Shown here in pieces: positions 1 to 8,612 of a stretch of DNA of 64,000 nucleotides. Each line of letters begins with the position of its first letter. Within the stretch, counting starts at the first letter, position 1. Made by a program: the position numbers and the translations under genes. Origin of the DNA: Myxococcaceae bacterium JPH2 (lineage in GTDB: Bacteria > Myxococcota > Myxococcia > Myxococcales > Myxococcaceae); the NCBI GenBank assembly GCA_016458225.1, contig JAEMGR010000026.1:62001-126000 (forward strand), written 5' to 3'. Below the pieces are notes generated by a model. It searched no databases. It saw only the letters and a program-made list of their open reading frames with translations, and was not told where the DNA came from.

Positions 1-980
1 AGGACTGCCTGGCCGCGCTGGAGGGGGCGAAGTACGGCGCCGCGTTCGCCTCGGGGCTCGCGGGCACCGACATGATGATGCACATGCTGGAGGCGGGTGA
101 CCACGTCATCGTCTCCGACGATGTGTACGGCGGCACGTTCCGCATCTTCGACAAGGTCTTCAAGCGCTCGGGCCTGCAGTTCTCCTTCGTGGACCTGTCC
201 AAGCCGGAGAACTTCGAGGCGGCCATCACCCCGAAGACGAAGATGGTCTGGGTGGAGTCGCCGACGAACCCGATGCTCAAGCTCATCGACCTGGGCCGCA
301 TCGCGGAGGTGGCGAAGAAGCGGGGCATCCTCGCCGTCGCGGACAACACGTTCATGACGCCCTACTTCCAGCGCCCGCTGGACCTGGGCTTCGACGTGGT
401 CGTGCACTCGACCACCAAGTACCTCAACGGCCACAGCGACGTGGTGGGCGGCTTCGTCTGCACCAACCGCGATGACATCGCCGAGCGGATGTACTTCCTG
501 CAGAACGCGGTGGGCGGCGTGTCCGGCGCGTTCGACAGCTTCCTCGTGCTGCGCGGCGTGAAGACGCTGCACGTGCGCATGGATCGCCACGCGCAGAACG
601 CGATGAAGATTTCGCAGTTCCTCACCACGCACCCGAAGGTGAAGAAGGTCACCTACCCGGGCCTGGAGACGCACCCGCAGCACGCGCTCGCGCGCCAGCA
701 GATGAAGGGCTTCGGCGGCATGCTGACGTTCGACATCCACGGCGGGCTGGAGGCCGCGCGCACCTTCCTGAAGACGGTGAAGGTGTTCGCGTGCGCCGAG
801 TCGCTCGGTGGCGTGGAGTCGCTCATCGAGCACCCGGCCATCATGACGCACGCCTCGGTGCCCCGGGAGACGCGCGAGAAGCTGGGCATCGCGGATGGCT
901 TCATCCGCCTGTCCGTCGGCATCGAGGACGCGCAGGACCTCATCGACGACCTGTCCCAGGCGCTCGCCGCGGTGAAGTAG
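1..980 (+). CDS. Trans-sulfuration PLP enzyme (cystathionine gamma-synthase/lyase family), 5' partial
   Basis: The gene enters from the left edge; the reading frame is open from base 3 and gives about 325 residues, so some 60-80 N-terminal residues are missing. The visible part begins with the family motif around CLAALEG and ASGLAGTD. The PLP-binding lysine lies in HSTTKYLNGHSD, and the C-terminal ESLIEHPAIMTH and RLSVGIED blocks are typical of the Cys/Met metabolism PLP family. The fold covers cystathionine gamma-synthase, gamma-lyase and relatives, which I cannot separate by eye. A cystathionine beta-synthase gene converges on this locus, so a gamma-lyase role in reverse trans-sulfuration (homocysteine to cysteine) is attractive but inferred. 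The next gene starts 3 nt after the stop. Confidence 0.93.
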   Translation, partial: DCLAALEGAKYGAAFASGLAGTDMMMHMLEAGDHVIVSDDVYGGTFRIFDKVFKRSGLQFSFVDLSKPENFEAAITPKTKMVWVESPTNPMLKLIDLGRIAEVAKKRGILAVADNTFMTPYFQRPLDLGFDVVVHSTTKYLNGHSDVVGGFVCTNRDDIAERMYFLQNAVGGVSGAFDSFLVLRGVKTLHVRMDRHAQNAMKISQFLTTHPKVKKVTYPGLETHPQHALARQQMKGFGGMLTFDIHGGLEAARTFLKTVKVFACAESLGGVESLIEHPAIMTHASVPRETREKLGIADGFIRLSVGIEDAQDLIDDLSQALAAVK

Positions 981-983
981 TCC

Positions 984-1430
984 ATGCGCTACTTCGAGGA
1001 CTTCGAGGTCGGCGAGGTGAGCGAGTGCGGACCGCACGTCGTGACGCGCGAGGAGATCCTCGCGTTCGCGAAGCAGTTCGATCCGCAGCCGTTCCACGTG
1101 GATGACGAGGCGGCGCGCCAGAGCATCTTCGGTGGCATCATCGCCAGCGGCTGGCACACCGCCGCCATCTGCCACCGCCTGGTGGTGGAGGGGCTGTTGG
1201 GCAAGGCCGCCAGCATGGGCTCGCCGGGCGTGGACGAGCTGCGCTGGCTCAAGCCCGTGCGCCCGGGCGATGCGCTGTCGGTGCGCGTGGAGCTGCTCGA
1301 GGCGATTCCCTCGCGCAGCAAGCCGGACCGCGGCTCGTTCAAGTTCCGCTTCACGGTGAGCAACCAGAAGGGCGAGGTGGTGATGACGGAGATCGCCAAC
1401 GCCCTGTTCGCGCGCCGCCCACCGGCCTGA
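984..1430 (+). CDS. MaoC-like (R)-specific enoyl-CoA hydratase/dehydratase family protein
   Basis: This is a 148-residue single hot-dog domain, the usual size for small MaoC-type proteins. The catalytic Asp/His pair is seen in FDPQPFHVDD near residue 34, followed by the FGGIIASGWHTAA segment, and WLKPVRPGDAL forms the next conserved strand. Such enzymes hydrate enoyl-CoA or related acyl-CoA substrates in the cytoplasm; the exact substrate cannot be read from sequence. The start is only 3 nt after the preceding stop, and a GAAG stretch at the end of that gene could serve as ribosome-binding site, so the two are probably cotranscribed although no metabolic link is obvious. Confidence 0.85.
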   Translation: MRYFEDFEVGEVSECGPHVVTREEILAFAKQFDPQPFHVDDEAARQSIFGGIIASGWHTAAICHRLVVEGLLGKAASMGSPGVDELRWLKPVRPGDALSVRVELLEAIPSRSKPDRGSFKFRFTVSNQKGEVVMTEIANALFARRPPA

Positions 1431-1437
1431 AACACCG

Positions 1438-1476
1438 CGGGCCTCCAACTCCCAAGATGGGGAGCTTGGAGGCCCG
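1438..1476. terminator. Bidirectional terminator-like hairpin between convergent genes
   Basis: The arms pair over about 15 bp (GGGCCTCCAACTCCC with GGGAGCTTGGAGGCCC, one bulged C) around a 6-nt loop. It sits between the MaoC gene and the convergent cystathionine beta-synthase gene. There is no clear T-run on either side, so it may mark 3' ends or need Rho. Confidence 0.6.
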
Positions 1477-1502
1477 GGGAACCGCTGGCGCAGCGAGCGT
1501 GA

Positions 1503-2870
1503 CTACGCCGCCGTGCGGTGCAGGAAGTCGATGAGGTCGATCTTCGTCACGATGGCGATGGCCTTCTCGCCCTGCTTCACCACGGCCACGTTGTCCTTGG
1601 CGAAAATCTCGCGCAGGCGGGTGATGCTCGTCTCGGGGGCCACGGCGCCCTGGAGCGGCGCGACGATGGGCTCGATGGAGTCGGTGAACTTCACCTTGCC
1701 GGCCACCAGCGCGTTGAGCAGGTCCACCTCGTGCACCATGCCGGACACGCGACCGTCGTCCGACACCACGGGCATCTGGCTGATGCCGTGGCCGCGCATG
1801 GTCTCCACCACGTGGTCCACGCGCTCACCGCGGCGCGCCGTCTTCAGCTCGCGCGGCTTGTCCCCGATGATGTCGCGCACCGTGCCCGCGCCCTTCTCCT
1901 CGGCGAAGCCGTTGTCGCGCATCCACTCGTCCGAGTGGAACTTGCTGATGTAGCTGCTGCCCGCGTCCGGGAGGATGACGACGATGGTCTTCCCCTTGCC
2001 GACTTCCTTGGCCAGCTGCACCGCCACGTGCACCGCGGCGCCGGAGGAGCCACCCGCGAAGATGCCCTCCTCGCGCGCGAGCCGCCGGGCGGCGATGAAG
2101 CACTGGCGGTCATCCACCTGCCGCACGTCGTCCACGACCTTGAAGTCCATGGCGCCGCACAGCATGTCCTCGCCAATGCCCTCGACCTTGTAGACGTGCG
2201 GCTCGGTGAGCTTGCCCGTCTTGAAGTAGCCCTCGTAGACGGAGCCCTCGGGGTCCACGCCCACGTTCTTCAGGCCGGGGATCTTCTCCTTGAGGAACTT
2301 GCCCGCGCCGCTCATCGTGCCGCCGGTGCCCAGGCCCGACACGAAGTAGTCGAACTTGCCCTCGGTCTGCTCGTAAATCTCGCGGCCCGTCGTGTGGTAG
2401 TGGGCCTCGATGTTGTCCGGGTTGTGGTACTGGTTCAGCATGAACGCGCCCGGCGTCTCGCGGTGCAGCCGCTTGGCCGTCTCGTAGTAGCTGCGCGGAT
2501 CCTCGGCCGGCACGTTCGTCGGCGTCACCACCACCTGCGCGCCGAGCGCCTTCAGGCGGTTGATCTTCTCCAGGGACATCTTGTCCGGCATGGTGAAGAT
2601 GCACTTGTAGCCCTTGACCGCCGCGGCCAGCGCCACGCCCATGCCGGTGTTGCCGGACGTGTTCTCCACGATGGTGCCACCCGGCTTGAGCTTCCCCTCT
2701 TTCTCGGCCTTCTCGATGATGTAGAGCGCCATGCGGTCCTTGATGGACGCGCCCGGGTTCATGAACTCGCACTTGACGAGCACGGTCGCGTCGTTGGGTC
2801 CGACGAGCTTGTTGAGCTTGACCAGCGGCGTGTGGCCAATGGCGGAGAGAATGGTGTCGTGGATGTCCAT
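1503..2870 (-). CDS. Cystathionine beta-synthase with C-terminal CBS-domain pair
   Basis: The 455-residue protein has a fold-type II PLP domain over residues 1-330 and a CBS-domain pair from about 340 to the end. The PLP lysine is in NPGASIKDRMAL and the phosphate/substrate loops in ENTSGNTGMGVALA and SGLGTGGTMSGAG. It condenses serine and homocysteine to cystathionine. The N-terminal haem-binding extension of animal enzymes is absent. I chose the ATG of MDIHDTILSAIGHTPL because GGAAG lies 5 nt upstream and family members begin there; the frame stays open 21 codons further. The CBS pair suggests nucleotide or SAM control, which is inference. The gene is divergent from the AmgK-like kinase gene and convergent with the trans-sulfuration gene. 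Confidence 0.92.
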   Translation of the reverse strand: MDIHDTILSAIGHTPLVKLNKLVGPNDATVLVKCEFMNPGASIKDRMALYIIEKAEKEGKLKPGGTIVENTSGNTGMGVALAAAVKGYKCIFTMPDKMSLEKINRLKALGAQVVVTPTNVPAEDPRSYYETAKRLHRETPGAFMLNQYHNPDNIEAHYHTTGREIYEQTEGKFDYFVSGLGTGGTMSGAGKFLKEKIPGLKNVGVDPEGSVYEGYFKTGKLTEPHVYKVEGIGEDMLCGAMDFKVVDDVRQVDDRQCFIAARRLAREEGIFAGGSSGAAVHVAVQLAKEVGKGKTIVVILPDAGSSYISKFHSDEWMRDNGFAEEKGAGTVRDIIGDKPRELKTARRGERVDHVVETMRGHGISQMPVVSDDGRVSGMVHEVDLLNALVAGKVKFTDSIEPIVAPLQGAVAPETSITRLREIFAKDNVAVVKQGEKAIAIVTKIDLIDFLHRTAA

Positions 2871-3148
2871 CAGGGCTTCCGAAAAAGGGGGTTCGCGAGG
2901 GCTTATATGCTCCGGGCCTTCCAGGGGAAACATGCCCGTGGGGCTTGCCCTTCCTGACGCGTCCGGCCGCGCACGTCCGAGGGCGAGGGGAGGGCCTGTC
3001 CGCCCGGCCCTCGCCGGATGGCCCGTCGCGTAGGAGACAGCCGGCCAGGCCCATGGGGGCCGCGGAAACGGGGACTTTGACCCGGATCGCCCTGGCTCCC
3101 ATACTCGGCGCCAACCTGCATTTCCTCCGTTTGGAGAACCTTCCCGTG

Positions 3149-4189
3149 ATGGACATCGAGGCCGCCCTGCGCGACCAGGTGGGATTGGCCATGGGCCGTC
3201 CCGTGCCGCACGCCCCCGTCAAGAAGCTCAAGGGCGATGCGAGCAACCGCTCCTACTACCGCGTCGGACAGCCCCCGGAGAGCTGGGTGGTGATGGTGAT
3301 GCCACTCGACGCGACGAAGAAGAGCGAGGAGGCCACCAAGGGTGAGCCGCCCAAGGAGCTGCCCTTCGTCAACGTGCACCGCTACTTGAAGGCGCTGGGC
3401 GTGCGCGTGCCGGAGATTGTCCGCTACGACGAGCCCGCCGGGATGATGGTGCTGGAGGACCTGAGCGACATCACCTTCGAGTCCGCGCTGGAGGGCGGCA
3501 AGCACCAGGAGGCGCTCTACACCCGCGCGGTGGACCTGCTGGCGCACCTGCGCTTCCAGGCCGAGCAGAAGCCCGACGCGGACTGCCTCGCCTTCACGCG
3601 CTCCTTCGACGAGGACCTGTACGACTGGGAGCTGCACCACTTCCGCGAGTGGGGCCTGGAGGCCTGGAGCGGCAAGAAGCCCACGGACGCGGAGCGCGCG
3701 CAGCTCGATGCGACGTTCCGGGACATCGCGCGGCAGCTCGCGGCGGCGCCCAAGGGCTTCACGCATCGCGACTACCAGAGCCGCAACATCATGGTGAAGG
3801 AGCGCGAGCTGGTCGTCATCGACTTCCAGGACGCGCTCCAGGGCCCGCGCCAGTACGACCTCGTGGCGCTGTTGCGCGACAGCTACGTGGAGCTGGACCG
3901 CGACTTCGTGGACGCGATGTTGGACCGCTACATCGCCACGTTCAGCGCGCTGAGCGGCGAGCGCATCGACGCGACATCGTTCAAGGCGTTCTTCGACCTG
4001 CTCACCATCCAGCGCAAGCTGAAGGACGCGGGCCGCTTCGAGTTCATTAACCGCGTGAAGGGCAACCCAGGCTTCCTGGTGTCCATCCCCGCGAGCCTGC
4101 GCTACGTGCGCGCCGCCTTCGCGCGGCGGCCCGAGTTGGCGGGACTCCAGGCGCTGATCGCGAAGTACGTTCCCGAACTGGCGCCCTGA
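3149..4189 (+). CDS. AmgK-like sugar kinase (aminoglycoside phosphotransferase fold)
   Basis: The 346-residue cytoplasmic protein has the N-terminal nucleotide-binding signature LKGDASNRSYYRV, a catalytic loop in THRDYQSRNIMV and the metal-binding VIDFQDALQGP, all of the APH fold. The GDASNRSYYR block and the nucleotidyltransferase gene 25 nt downstream match the AmgK-MurU pair, in which AmgK phosphorylates MurNAc/GlcNAc at C1 and MurU makes the UDP-sugar for peptidoglycan recycling. The ATG at MDIEAALRD follows GGAGAACC; an adjacent GTG and a frame open a further 68 codons upstream are less likely starts. The sugar substrate is inferred from family and context; an antibiotic kinase role is unlikely. 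Confidence 0.78.
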   Translation: MDIEAALRDQVGLAMGRPVPHAPVKKLKGDASNRSYYRVGQPPESWVVMVMPLDATKKSEEATKGEPPKELPFVNVHRYLKALGVRVPEIVRYDEPAGMMVLEDLSDITFESALEGGKHQEALYTRAVDLLAHLRFQAEQKPDADCLAFTRSFDEDLYDWELHHFREWGLEAWSGKKPTDAERAQLDATFRDIARQLAAAPKGFTHRDYQSRNIMVKERELVVIDFQDALQGPRQYDLVALLRDSYVELDRDFVDAMLDRYIATFSALSGERIDATSFKAFFDLLTIQRKLKDAGRFEFINRVKGNPGFLVSIPASLRYVRAAFARRPELAGLQALIAKYVPELAP

Positions 4190-4214
4190 GCGCACGCGTC
4201 CCCAGGGAGACTCG

Positions 4215-5249
4215 ATGAAGGCGATGGTCCTCTGCGCGGGCCTGGGCACGCGCCTGCGCCCGCTCACTGAGCGTTGGCCCAAGCCGGCGCTGCCCTTCCT
4301 GGGGCAGCCGCTGTTGCGCTACCACCTGTCGGTGCTGAAGGCCGCGGGCGTGACGGCGGTGGGCATCAACACGCACCACCTGCCGGACACCATGGCGGCG
4401 GTGGCGCGTGCCGAGTGCGAGCGCGCGGGCCTTCCGCTGCACGTCGTCCACGAGCCCGTCATCCAGGGGACGGGCGGTGGCATTCGAGGCCTGCGGGACT
4501 TCCTCCGCGACGATGACTTCCTCGTCTTCAACGGGGACATCCTCTTCCCGGTGGACCTGCGGCCGGTGGTGGCCGCGCATCGCGCGTCGGGCGCGGTGGC
4601 GACCATGGTGCTCTTGCCCATGCCGGAAGGAGAGTCCTACGCGGCGGTGGAGCTGGACTCAGGAGGGCAGGTGCGCCGCATCGCGGGCTTCGGCCCTGGT
4701 GGCGAGGGCCTGTCTCCCTGGCACTTCACCGGCGTGCACGTGATGTCGCCGCGCGTCTTCGACTTCATGTCGGCTGCCGGTGCCGAGGACATCAACCGCG
4801 ATGTGTACGTGCGGGTGATGCAGGCCGGGCTGCCCGTGCGAGGGGCCCAGGTGGAGGCGTACTGGTCCGACCTGGGCACGCCCTCGCGCTATCTGGCCAC
4901 GGTGCGCGATGCGCTCTCGGGGCGTGTGCCGCTGGGCTCGCTGGGCGCGGACTCGCCGCTCGCGGGACTGAGGCCCACGGCGGGACAGGTCTGGGTGCAT
5001 CCCGAGGCGCGTGTGGCCTCGTCCGCTGAACTCCAGGGCCCGGCCTTTATCGGCGCACGCGCGGTGGTGGATGCGGGCGCGCAGGTGGGCGCTTGCGTGG
5101 CGGTGGGCGAGGGCGCGCGAGTGGGGCAGGGCGCTCGGCTCACGCGGTGCGCGGTGTTCGAGGATACTGAGGTGGCTTCCGCGGAGGCGCTGACCGAGGT
5201 GCTTGCCTGGGGACCGCACCGCGTGCCCGCGCCATTGTCGGGCCCCTAG
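4215..5249 (+). CDS. Sugar-1-phosphate nucleotidyltransferase with left-handed beta-helix tail (MurU/GMP-like)
   Basis: The 344-residue enzyme opens with the nucleotide-binding loop LCAGLGTRLRPLTERWPKPA and has the metal-binding VFNGDILFP. From about residue 255 hexapeptide-like repeats (PEARVASSAELQGPAFIGAR and following) predict a short left-handed beta-helix. MurU is about 220 residues and lacks this tail, so the protein also resembles mannose-1-phosphate guanylyltransferases. Context with the AmgK-like kinase favours a two-step pathway making a nucleotide-activated sugar, possibly UDP-MurNAc. A ribosome-binding site, AGGGAGAC, precedes the ATG. The gene ends 6 nt before a convergent gene. 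Confidence 0.82.
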   Translation: MKAMVLCAGLGTRLRPLTERWPKPALPFLGQPLLRYHLSVLKAAGVTAVGINTHHLPDTMAAVARAECERAGLPLHVVHEPVIQGTGGGIRGLRDFLRDDDFLVFNGDILFPVDLRPVVAAHRASGAVATMVLLPMPEGESYAAVELDSGGQVRRIAGFGPGGEGLSPWHFTGVHVMSPRVFDFMSAAGAEDINRDVYVRVMQAGLPVRGAQVEAYWSDLGTPSRYLATVRDALSGRVPLGSLGADSPLAGLRPTAGQVWVHPEARVASSAELQGPAFIGARAVVDAGAQVGACVAVGEGARVGQGARLTRCAVFEDTEVASAEALTEVLAWGPHRVPAPLSGP

Positions 5250-5255
5250 CCGTCG

Positions 5256-6776
5256 TCAGTGCTTCTTCTGCGGCTTCGGTGGCGACACGACCTGGGCATC
5301 GATGCCCGTGCCATCTGGCTTCCATCGCACGTCCACCGCCACGCCCGCGCCGAATGACACGCGCACGCGGTCGTTGGGGCTTGCCCAGGTCAGCGACACT
5401 TCCGCGGACTCACTGGGGTCGCCTGGGCGCTCGATGAGGCTGTTCTGGCCGAACATGATGAGGTTGCCGTAGGTTCCCCACGTGAGCACAGGGGTGCGCT
5501 TGGGGTGAGACGCCTCCAGCCGGACGAGGCTCAATGTCGTCGAGTCCGTGGCTCCGTTCAGGCCGCTGGTGTACTCGCCCATGGTGGGCTCTGTTTCCAC
5601 GAGCACCACGCCCGGGGTGCCATCCTTGAATCGGAAGGGCAGGGACGTCCCCCCTGTGCTCCACAGGGCACGCGGCCCCGTGCCCGTGCTCGCGATGAGC
5701 AATGTTCCGGGCGGGTTCCCGCCACGCACGCTCACCCGAGTGAAGTCCGTGTCGCTCACGGGCTCGGCCTTGCCGAACTCCCAAAGGCCGTAAAGGTGCT
5801 GGTTGACGCGTGACAGTTCCACTCGGCACGCGCGGCGCTCGTAGTTCCGGGGAGCAACCTGCTGGGACTGGACGCCTCGCCACACGTCGCCCATGCGCAT
5901 GAAGAACTTGGGCAGCGGCTCGAAGGCGTCGCGAATGCCCACGGGCAGGGCTCCGGGTGCGTCCAACTCGGGAATGGCCTCGATGCGTTTGGCCGCGAGC
6001 GGGTGCGCCAGCTTCACCACTTGAAACGTGGAGGGCTCGCCCCATTTGGGCGCGGGGTGTGTCGACCGCAGCACTTCTTTCGCGCTGGGACCGCCCGCGT
6101 CAATGGCATCCACGCGCACACGCAGGGCCTGAATCTCACCCCGAGGGATGAACACCAGCGCCCCCGGCTGGAGCCAGGCCTTCAGGTGATAGCCGCGCTC
6201 GGTCTTCGAGGCTTCATAGCGGATGTCCTGGGCGCCGAGCGCGGGGGCGAGTCGGGCGGCCGCGTAGGCCTCCGCGTCGTAGAGCACGGGCGCGCGCCCG
6301 TCGGGGAACAGCCCCAGGTGGGCCAGCCCGAAGAAGGCGCGGACCCGCCGGGAGGGCGTCTGTCCCAGCTCCGCGCTCGCGGCCTTCAGCTCTGGCTCAC
6401 AGTCTCCTTCGGCGCCCTCGTTATTGACCCCCGGGTCCACCACCGTGCCCTGGATGAGCGCGTCGAGTGCGGCCGCGTCATCCTTGCCGTCCACGGTGAC
6501 GAGCTCCCTGCCCCCGATGGGTAGCAGGAAGCGGGTCGGGCCGATGTCACTCAGGCGCTCCAGCGCGAACCAGACCTCCACATGGTCCGAATGCACCGGA
6601 TCCGCGGAGACCGAGGGCGTGGTGTCCACCACCTCCACGTCGAGCAGCAACTGCTGCCCATCCGAGGAGAGGGTCGCCACGGAGGGCGAGCCCTTTTCTC
6701 CGCGCACGTTGAGGGGCGCGGAGAAGTCCGGCGCCGCCGCCAGCGTGCTCACCACCACGAGAGCCCACGACACCAT
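5256..6776 (-). CDS. Secreted protein with CBM9-like domain, function unknown
   Basis: This is a 506-residue protein. The first 14 residues (MVSWALVVVSTLAA) form a signal peptide with a likely cut near APDFSAP. Residues 20-230 resemble a CBM9-type or DOMON-like beta-sandwich, with the typical VHSDHVEVWFAL strand, but I cannot confirm sugar binding. The rest has no family I recognise, and the C-terminus is lysine-rich (PKPQKKH). The ATG is preceded by GGAG with 6-nt spacing. It is third in a minus-strand series DUF192 - PP2C - this gene, 36 nt after the phosphatase stop, so cotranscription is plausible. An envelope or periplasmic location is inferred. Confidence 0.75.
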   Translation of the reverse strand: MVSWALVVVSTLAAAPDFSAPLNVRGEKGSPSVATLSSDGQQLLLDVEVVDTTPSVSADPVHSDHVEVWFALERLSDIGPTRFLLPIGGRELVTVDGKDDAAALDALIQGTVVDPGVNNEGAEGDCEPELKAASAELGQTPSRRVRAFFGLAHLGLFPDGRAPVLYDAEAYAAARLAPALGAQDIRYEASKTERGYHLKAWLQPGALVFIPRGEIQALRVRVDAIDAGGPSAKEVLRSTHPAPKWGEPSTFQVVKLAHPLAAKRIEAIPELDAPGALPVGIRDAFEPLPKFFMRMGDVWRGVQSQQVAPRNYERRACRVELSRVNQHLYGLWEFGKAEPVSDTDFTRVSVRGGNPPGTLLIASTGTGPRALWSTGGTSLPFRFKDGTPGVVLVETEPTMGEYTSGLNGATDSTTLSLVRLEASHPKRTPVLTWGTYGNLIMFGQNSLIERPGDPSESAEVSLTWASPNDRVRVSFGAGVAVDVRWKPDGTGIDAQVVSPPKPQKKH

Positions 6777-6812
6777 GAGGTGCTCCAGGTCGACGGCGGT
6801 TAGGCGTACGGC

Positions 6813-7577
6813 TCAGGAAGCGTGGTAGCGGGCGAGCACGCAGGTGACGTTGTCGTTGCCGCCCGCGGCGTTGGCCAGGTCGATGAGCTGACCGCAGGCC
6901 TTCTCCAACTCGGGCGTGCGCGCGAGGATGTCCTGCATCTGCGCGTCCGTCACCATGCCGCTCAGGCCGTCCGAGCAGAGCAGGAAGACGTCGCCCTGCT
7001 GGGGCTCCACGCGCGACACGTCCACCTGCACCTGCTCCTTCATCCCCAGCGCCCGGACGATGACGTTCTTGTGGGGGAAGTTCTCGATCTCCTCCGGCGT
7101 GAGCTTCTTGGCCTTGAGGTAGTCGTTGAGGAGCGAGTGGTCCTCCGTCACCTGCTTGAGCGTGCCGGCGCGGAAGAAGTACACGCGGCTGTCGCCGACA
7201 TGGCCCACGTAGGCCACGTCGCTGGCGAAGTGCAGGGACACGATGGTGGTGCCCATGCCCTTGTACTTCGAGTCCGCGCTGGCTCGCTCGAAGATGCGCG
7301 CGTTGGCGAGCTTGATGCCCGTGGACAGGCGATTCTCGTCGTAGCTGCGCGCCTTGTCCATCTTGAAGGGCCAGGTCGCGTCCTGGTCCTTGGACGTCAT
7401 CCGGTAGAACTCACCCAGCTCGTCCACGGCGATGCGGCTGGCAATCTCTCCGGACGAGTGACCGCCCATGCCATCGGCCACACAGCAGAGGTTCTCCTCC
7501 GCGAGCACGAGGTAGTTGTCCTCGTTGTGGTTCCGCTTCATCCCGACGTGGGTGCTGCCAGCTACCTCGATGCGCAT
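6813..7577 (-). CDS. PP2C-family Ser/Thr protein phosphatase (Stp1-like)
   Basis: The 254-residue catalytic domain has no extra modules. The metal-binding aspartates sit in HNEDNYLV, DGMGGHSSGE, LLCSDGLSGMV and GGNDNVTCV, and the VGDSRVYFFRAG block is intact, so the enzyme should be active. It would remove phosphate from Ser/Thr in the cytoplasm, opposing Hanks-type kinases, which are very numerous in myxobacteria; one lies at 41.7 kb here, but no direct partnership is indicated. An insert around KDQDATWPFKMDKARSYDENR lies between motifs. The gene is between the DUF192 gene and the secreted CBM9-like gene on the same strand. Confidence 0.95.
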   Translation of the reverse strand: MRIEVAGSTHVGMKRNHNEDNYLVLAEENLCCVADGMGGHSSGEIASRIAVDELGEFYRMTSKDQDATWPFKMDKARSYDENRLSTGIKLANARIFERASADSKYKGMGTTIVSLHFASDVAYVGHVGDSRVYFFRAGTLKQVTEDHSLLNDYLKAKKLTPEEIENFPHKNVIVRALGMKEQVQVDVSRVEPQQGDVFLLCSDGLSGMVTDAQMQDILARTPELEKACGQLIDLANAAGGNDNVTCVLARYHAS

Positions 7578-7673
7578 GCGCGGGGACTCTTCAAGGGGAG
7601 GGGCGTGAAGTGGCCGCGGAGGTTAACAAAGCGCTCCGAACAGGGTCAAAACCCAAGCGCGGCCAGGATGGGG

Positions 7674-8057
7674 TCAGCCAGCCCCCCCGCCCTCGGTCGA
7701 GGGGCGGACGGGCTCGAAACTCAACAAATCGCCTTCCTGGGTGCCGCTGGCGGTGAGGACACCCGCCGGAAGCTCCAGCACCGAGTGGGCCCGGAAGTAC
7801 ACCGAAGTGGCCCGCCAGGGAGGCAATGCCGCCATCTGCTTGACGACGCGCCCTTCCTTGTCCAGGAAGGCCACGTCGATGGCGATGCGCATGAAGAACG
7901 TATGGATGGAGTTGCAGGGGACGATGTGGAGCCCTTGGCCCACCGGGAGCTCCGTGCGCCCCATCAGTCCCTGGAAGCGCTGCACGAAGGACTCGGCCCG
8001 GTCGGCCTGGTCCGCGAGCAGTCGCTGCCGCGTCTCGTTGTTCACCCTCCAGCGCAT
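7674..8057 (-). CDS. DUF192 family protein
   Basis: The 127-residue protein matches the DUF192 core: RFQGLMGR near residue 28, CNSIHTFFMRIAIDVAFLD in the centre, and ARSVLELPAG-like (AHSVLELPAGVL) near the end. Family members are small beta-barrel proteins of unknown biochemical role, often exported; no signal peptide is visible here. An AAGG sits 6 nt before the ATG. The start codon lies only 17 nt from the divergent trmL start, so the promoters of the two genes must overlap each other or the coding sequences. Confidence 0.88.
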   Translation of the reverse strand: MRWRVNNETRQRLLADQADRAESFVQRFQGLMGRTELPVGQGLHIVPCNSIHTFFMRIAIDVAFLDKEGRVVKQMAALPPWRATSVYFRAHSVLELPAGVLTASGTQEGDLLSFEPVRPSTEGGGAG

Positions 8058-8074
8058 GCAGCGCCTTCTACTCC

Positions 8075-8566
8075 ATGATTGAGCCCCTGGCGCGTCCGCT
8101 TCACCTCGTTCTTGTCTCGCCCCAGATTCCCCCCAACACCGGCAACGTGGCCCGGCTGTGCGCGGTGACGGGCTGCCGCCTCATCCTGGTGGAGCCGCTG
8201 GGGTTCTCTATTGACGACCGGCACTTGAAGCGCGCCGGGCTTGACTACTGGGACAAGGTCTTCCTGCGGCTGTATCCCACCTATGACGCCTACGTGGCGG
8301 ACTACCCGGAGGCTCGGCGCTGGCTGTTCTCGGCGCGGGCGGAGCGGACCCTGTACTCGGCGCGGTTCGAGCCGGGGGATCATCTGGTGTTCGGCTCGGA
8401 GGTCTCGGGGCTGCCCCCCGAGGTGGTGGAGGGCGTCACGGGGACCCCCCTGACGATTCCCATGCTGCCCGAGCGCCGGAGCCTGAACCTGTCCACCTCG
8501 GTGGGGATTGGGACGTACGAGGCCCTGCGGCAGATCCAACTCGGGGCAGCGGCCGGGCAGGCCTGA
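8075..8566 (+). CDS. trmL: tRNA (cytidine/uridine(34)-2'-O)-methyltransferase TrmL
   Basis: The 163-residue single SPOUT (trefoil-knot) domain is the normal TrmL size. Motif 1 is PQIPPNTGNVARLCAVTGC, motif 2 FGSEVSGLP, and motif 3 IPMLPERRSLNLSTSVGIGTYEA. It methylates the ribose 2'-OH of the wobble nucleotide of certain leucine tRNAs using SAM; LDYWDKV matches the conserved TrmL segment. A second anticodon-loop SPOUT methyltransferase, TrmJ-like, is at 48.2 kb. It is divergent from DUF192 and is followed 46 nt later by the giant repeat protein gene. Confidence 0.93.
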   Translation: MIEPLARPLHLVLVSPQIPPNTGNVARLCAVTGCRLILVEPLGFSIDDRHLKRAGLDYWDKVFLRLYPTYDAYVADYPEARRWLFSARAERTLYSARFEPGDHLVFGSEVSGLPPEVVEGVTGTPLTIPMLPERRSLNLSTSVGIGTYEALRQIQLGAAAGQA

Positions 8567-8612
8567 CCGTCAAGTTGAGCGGCGGTCGGGAGGGACTACA
8601 CTCCGGAAACGA

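Noticed and set aside
6421-6450. TTGACC inside the CBM9-like gene as a promoter
   Set aside because: Lies within coding sequence on the opposite strand with no start or -10 nearby.
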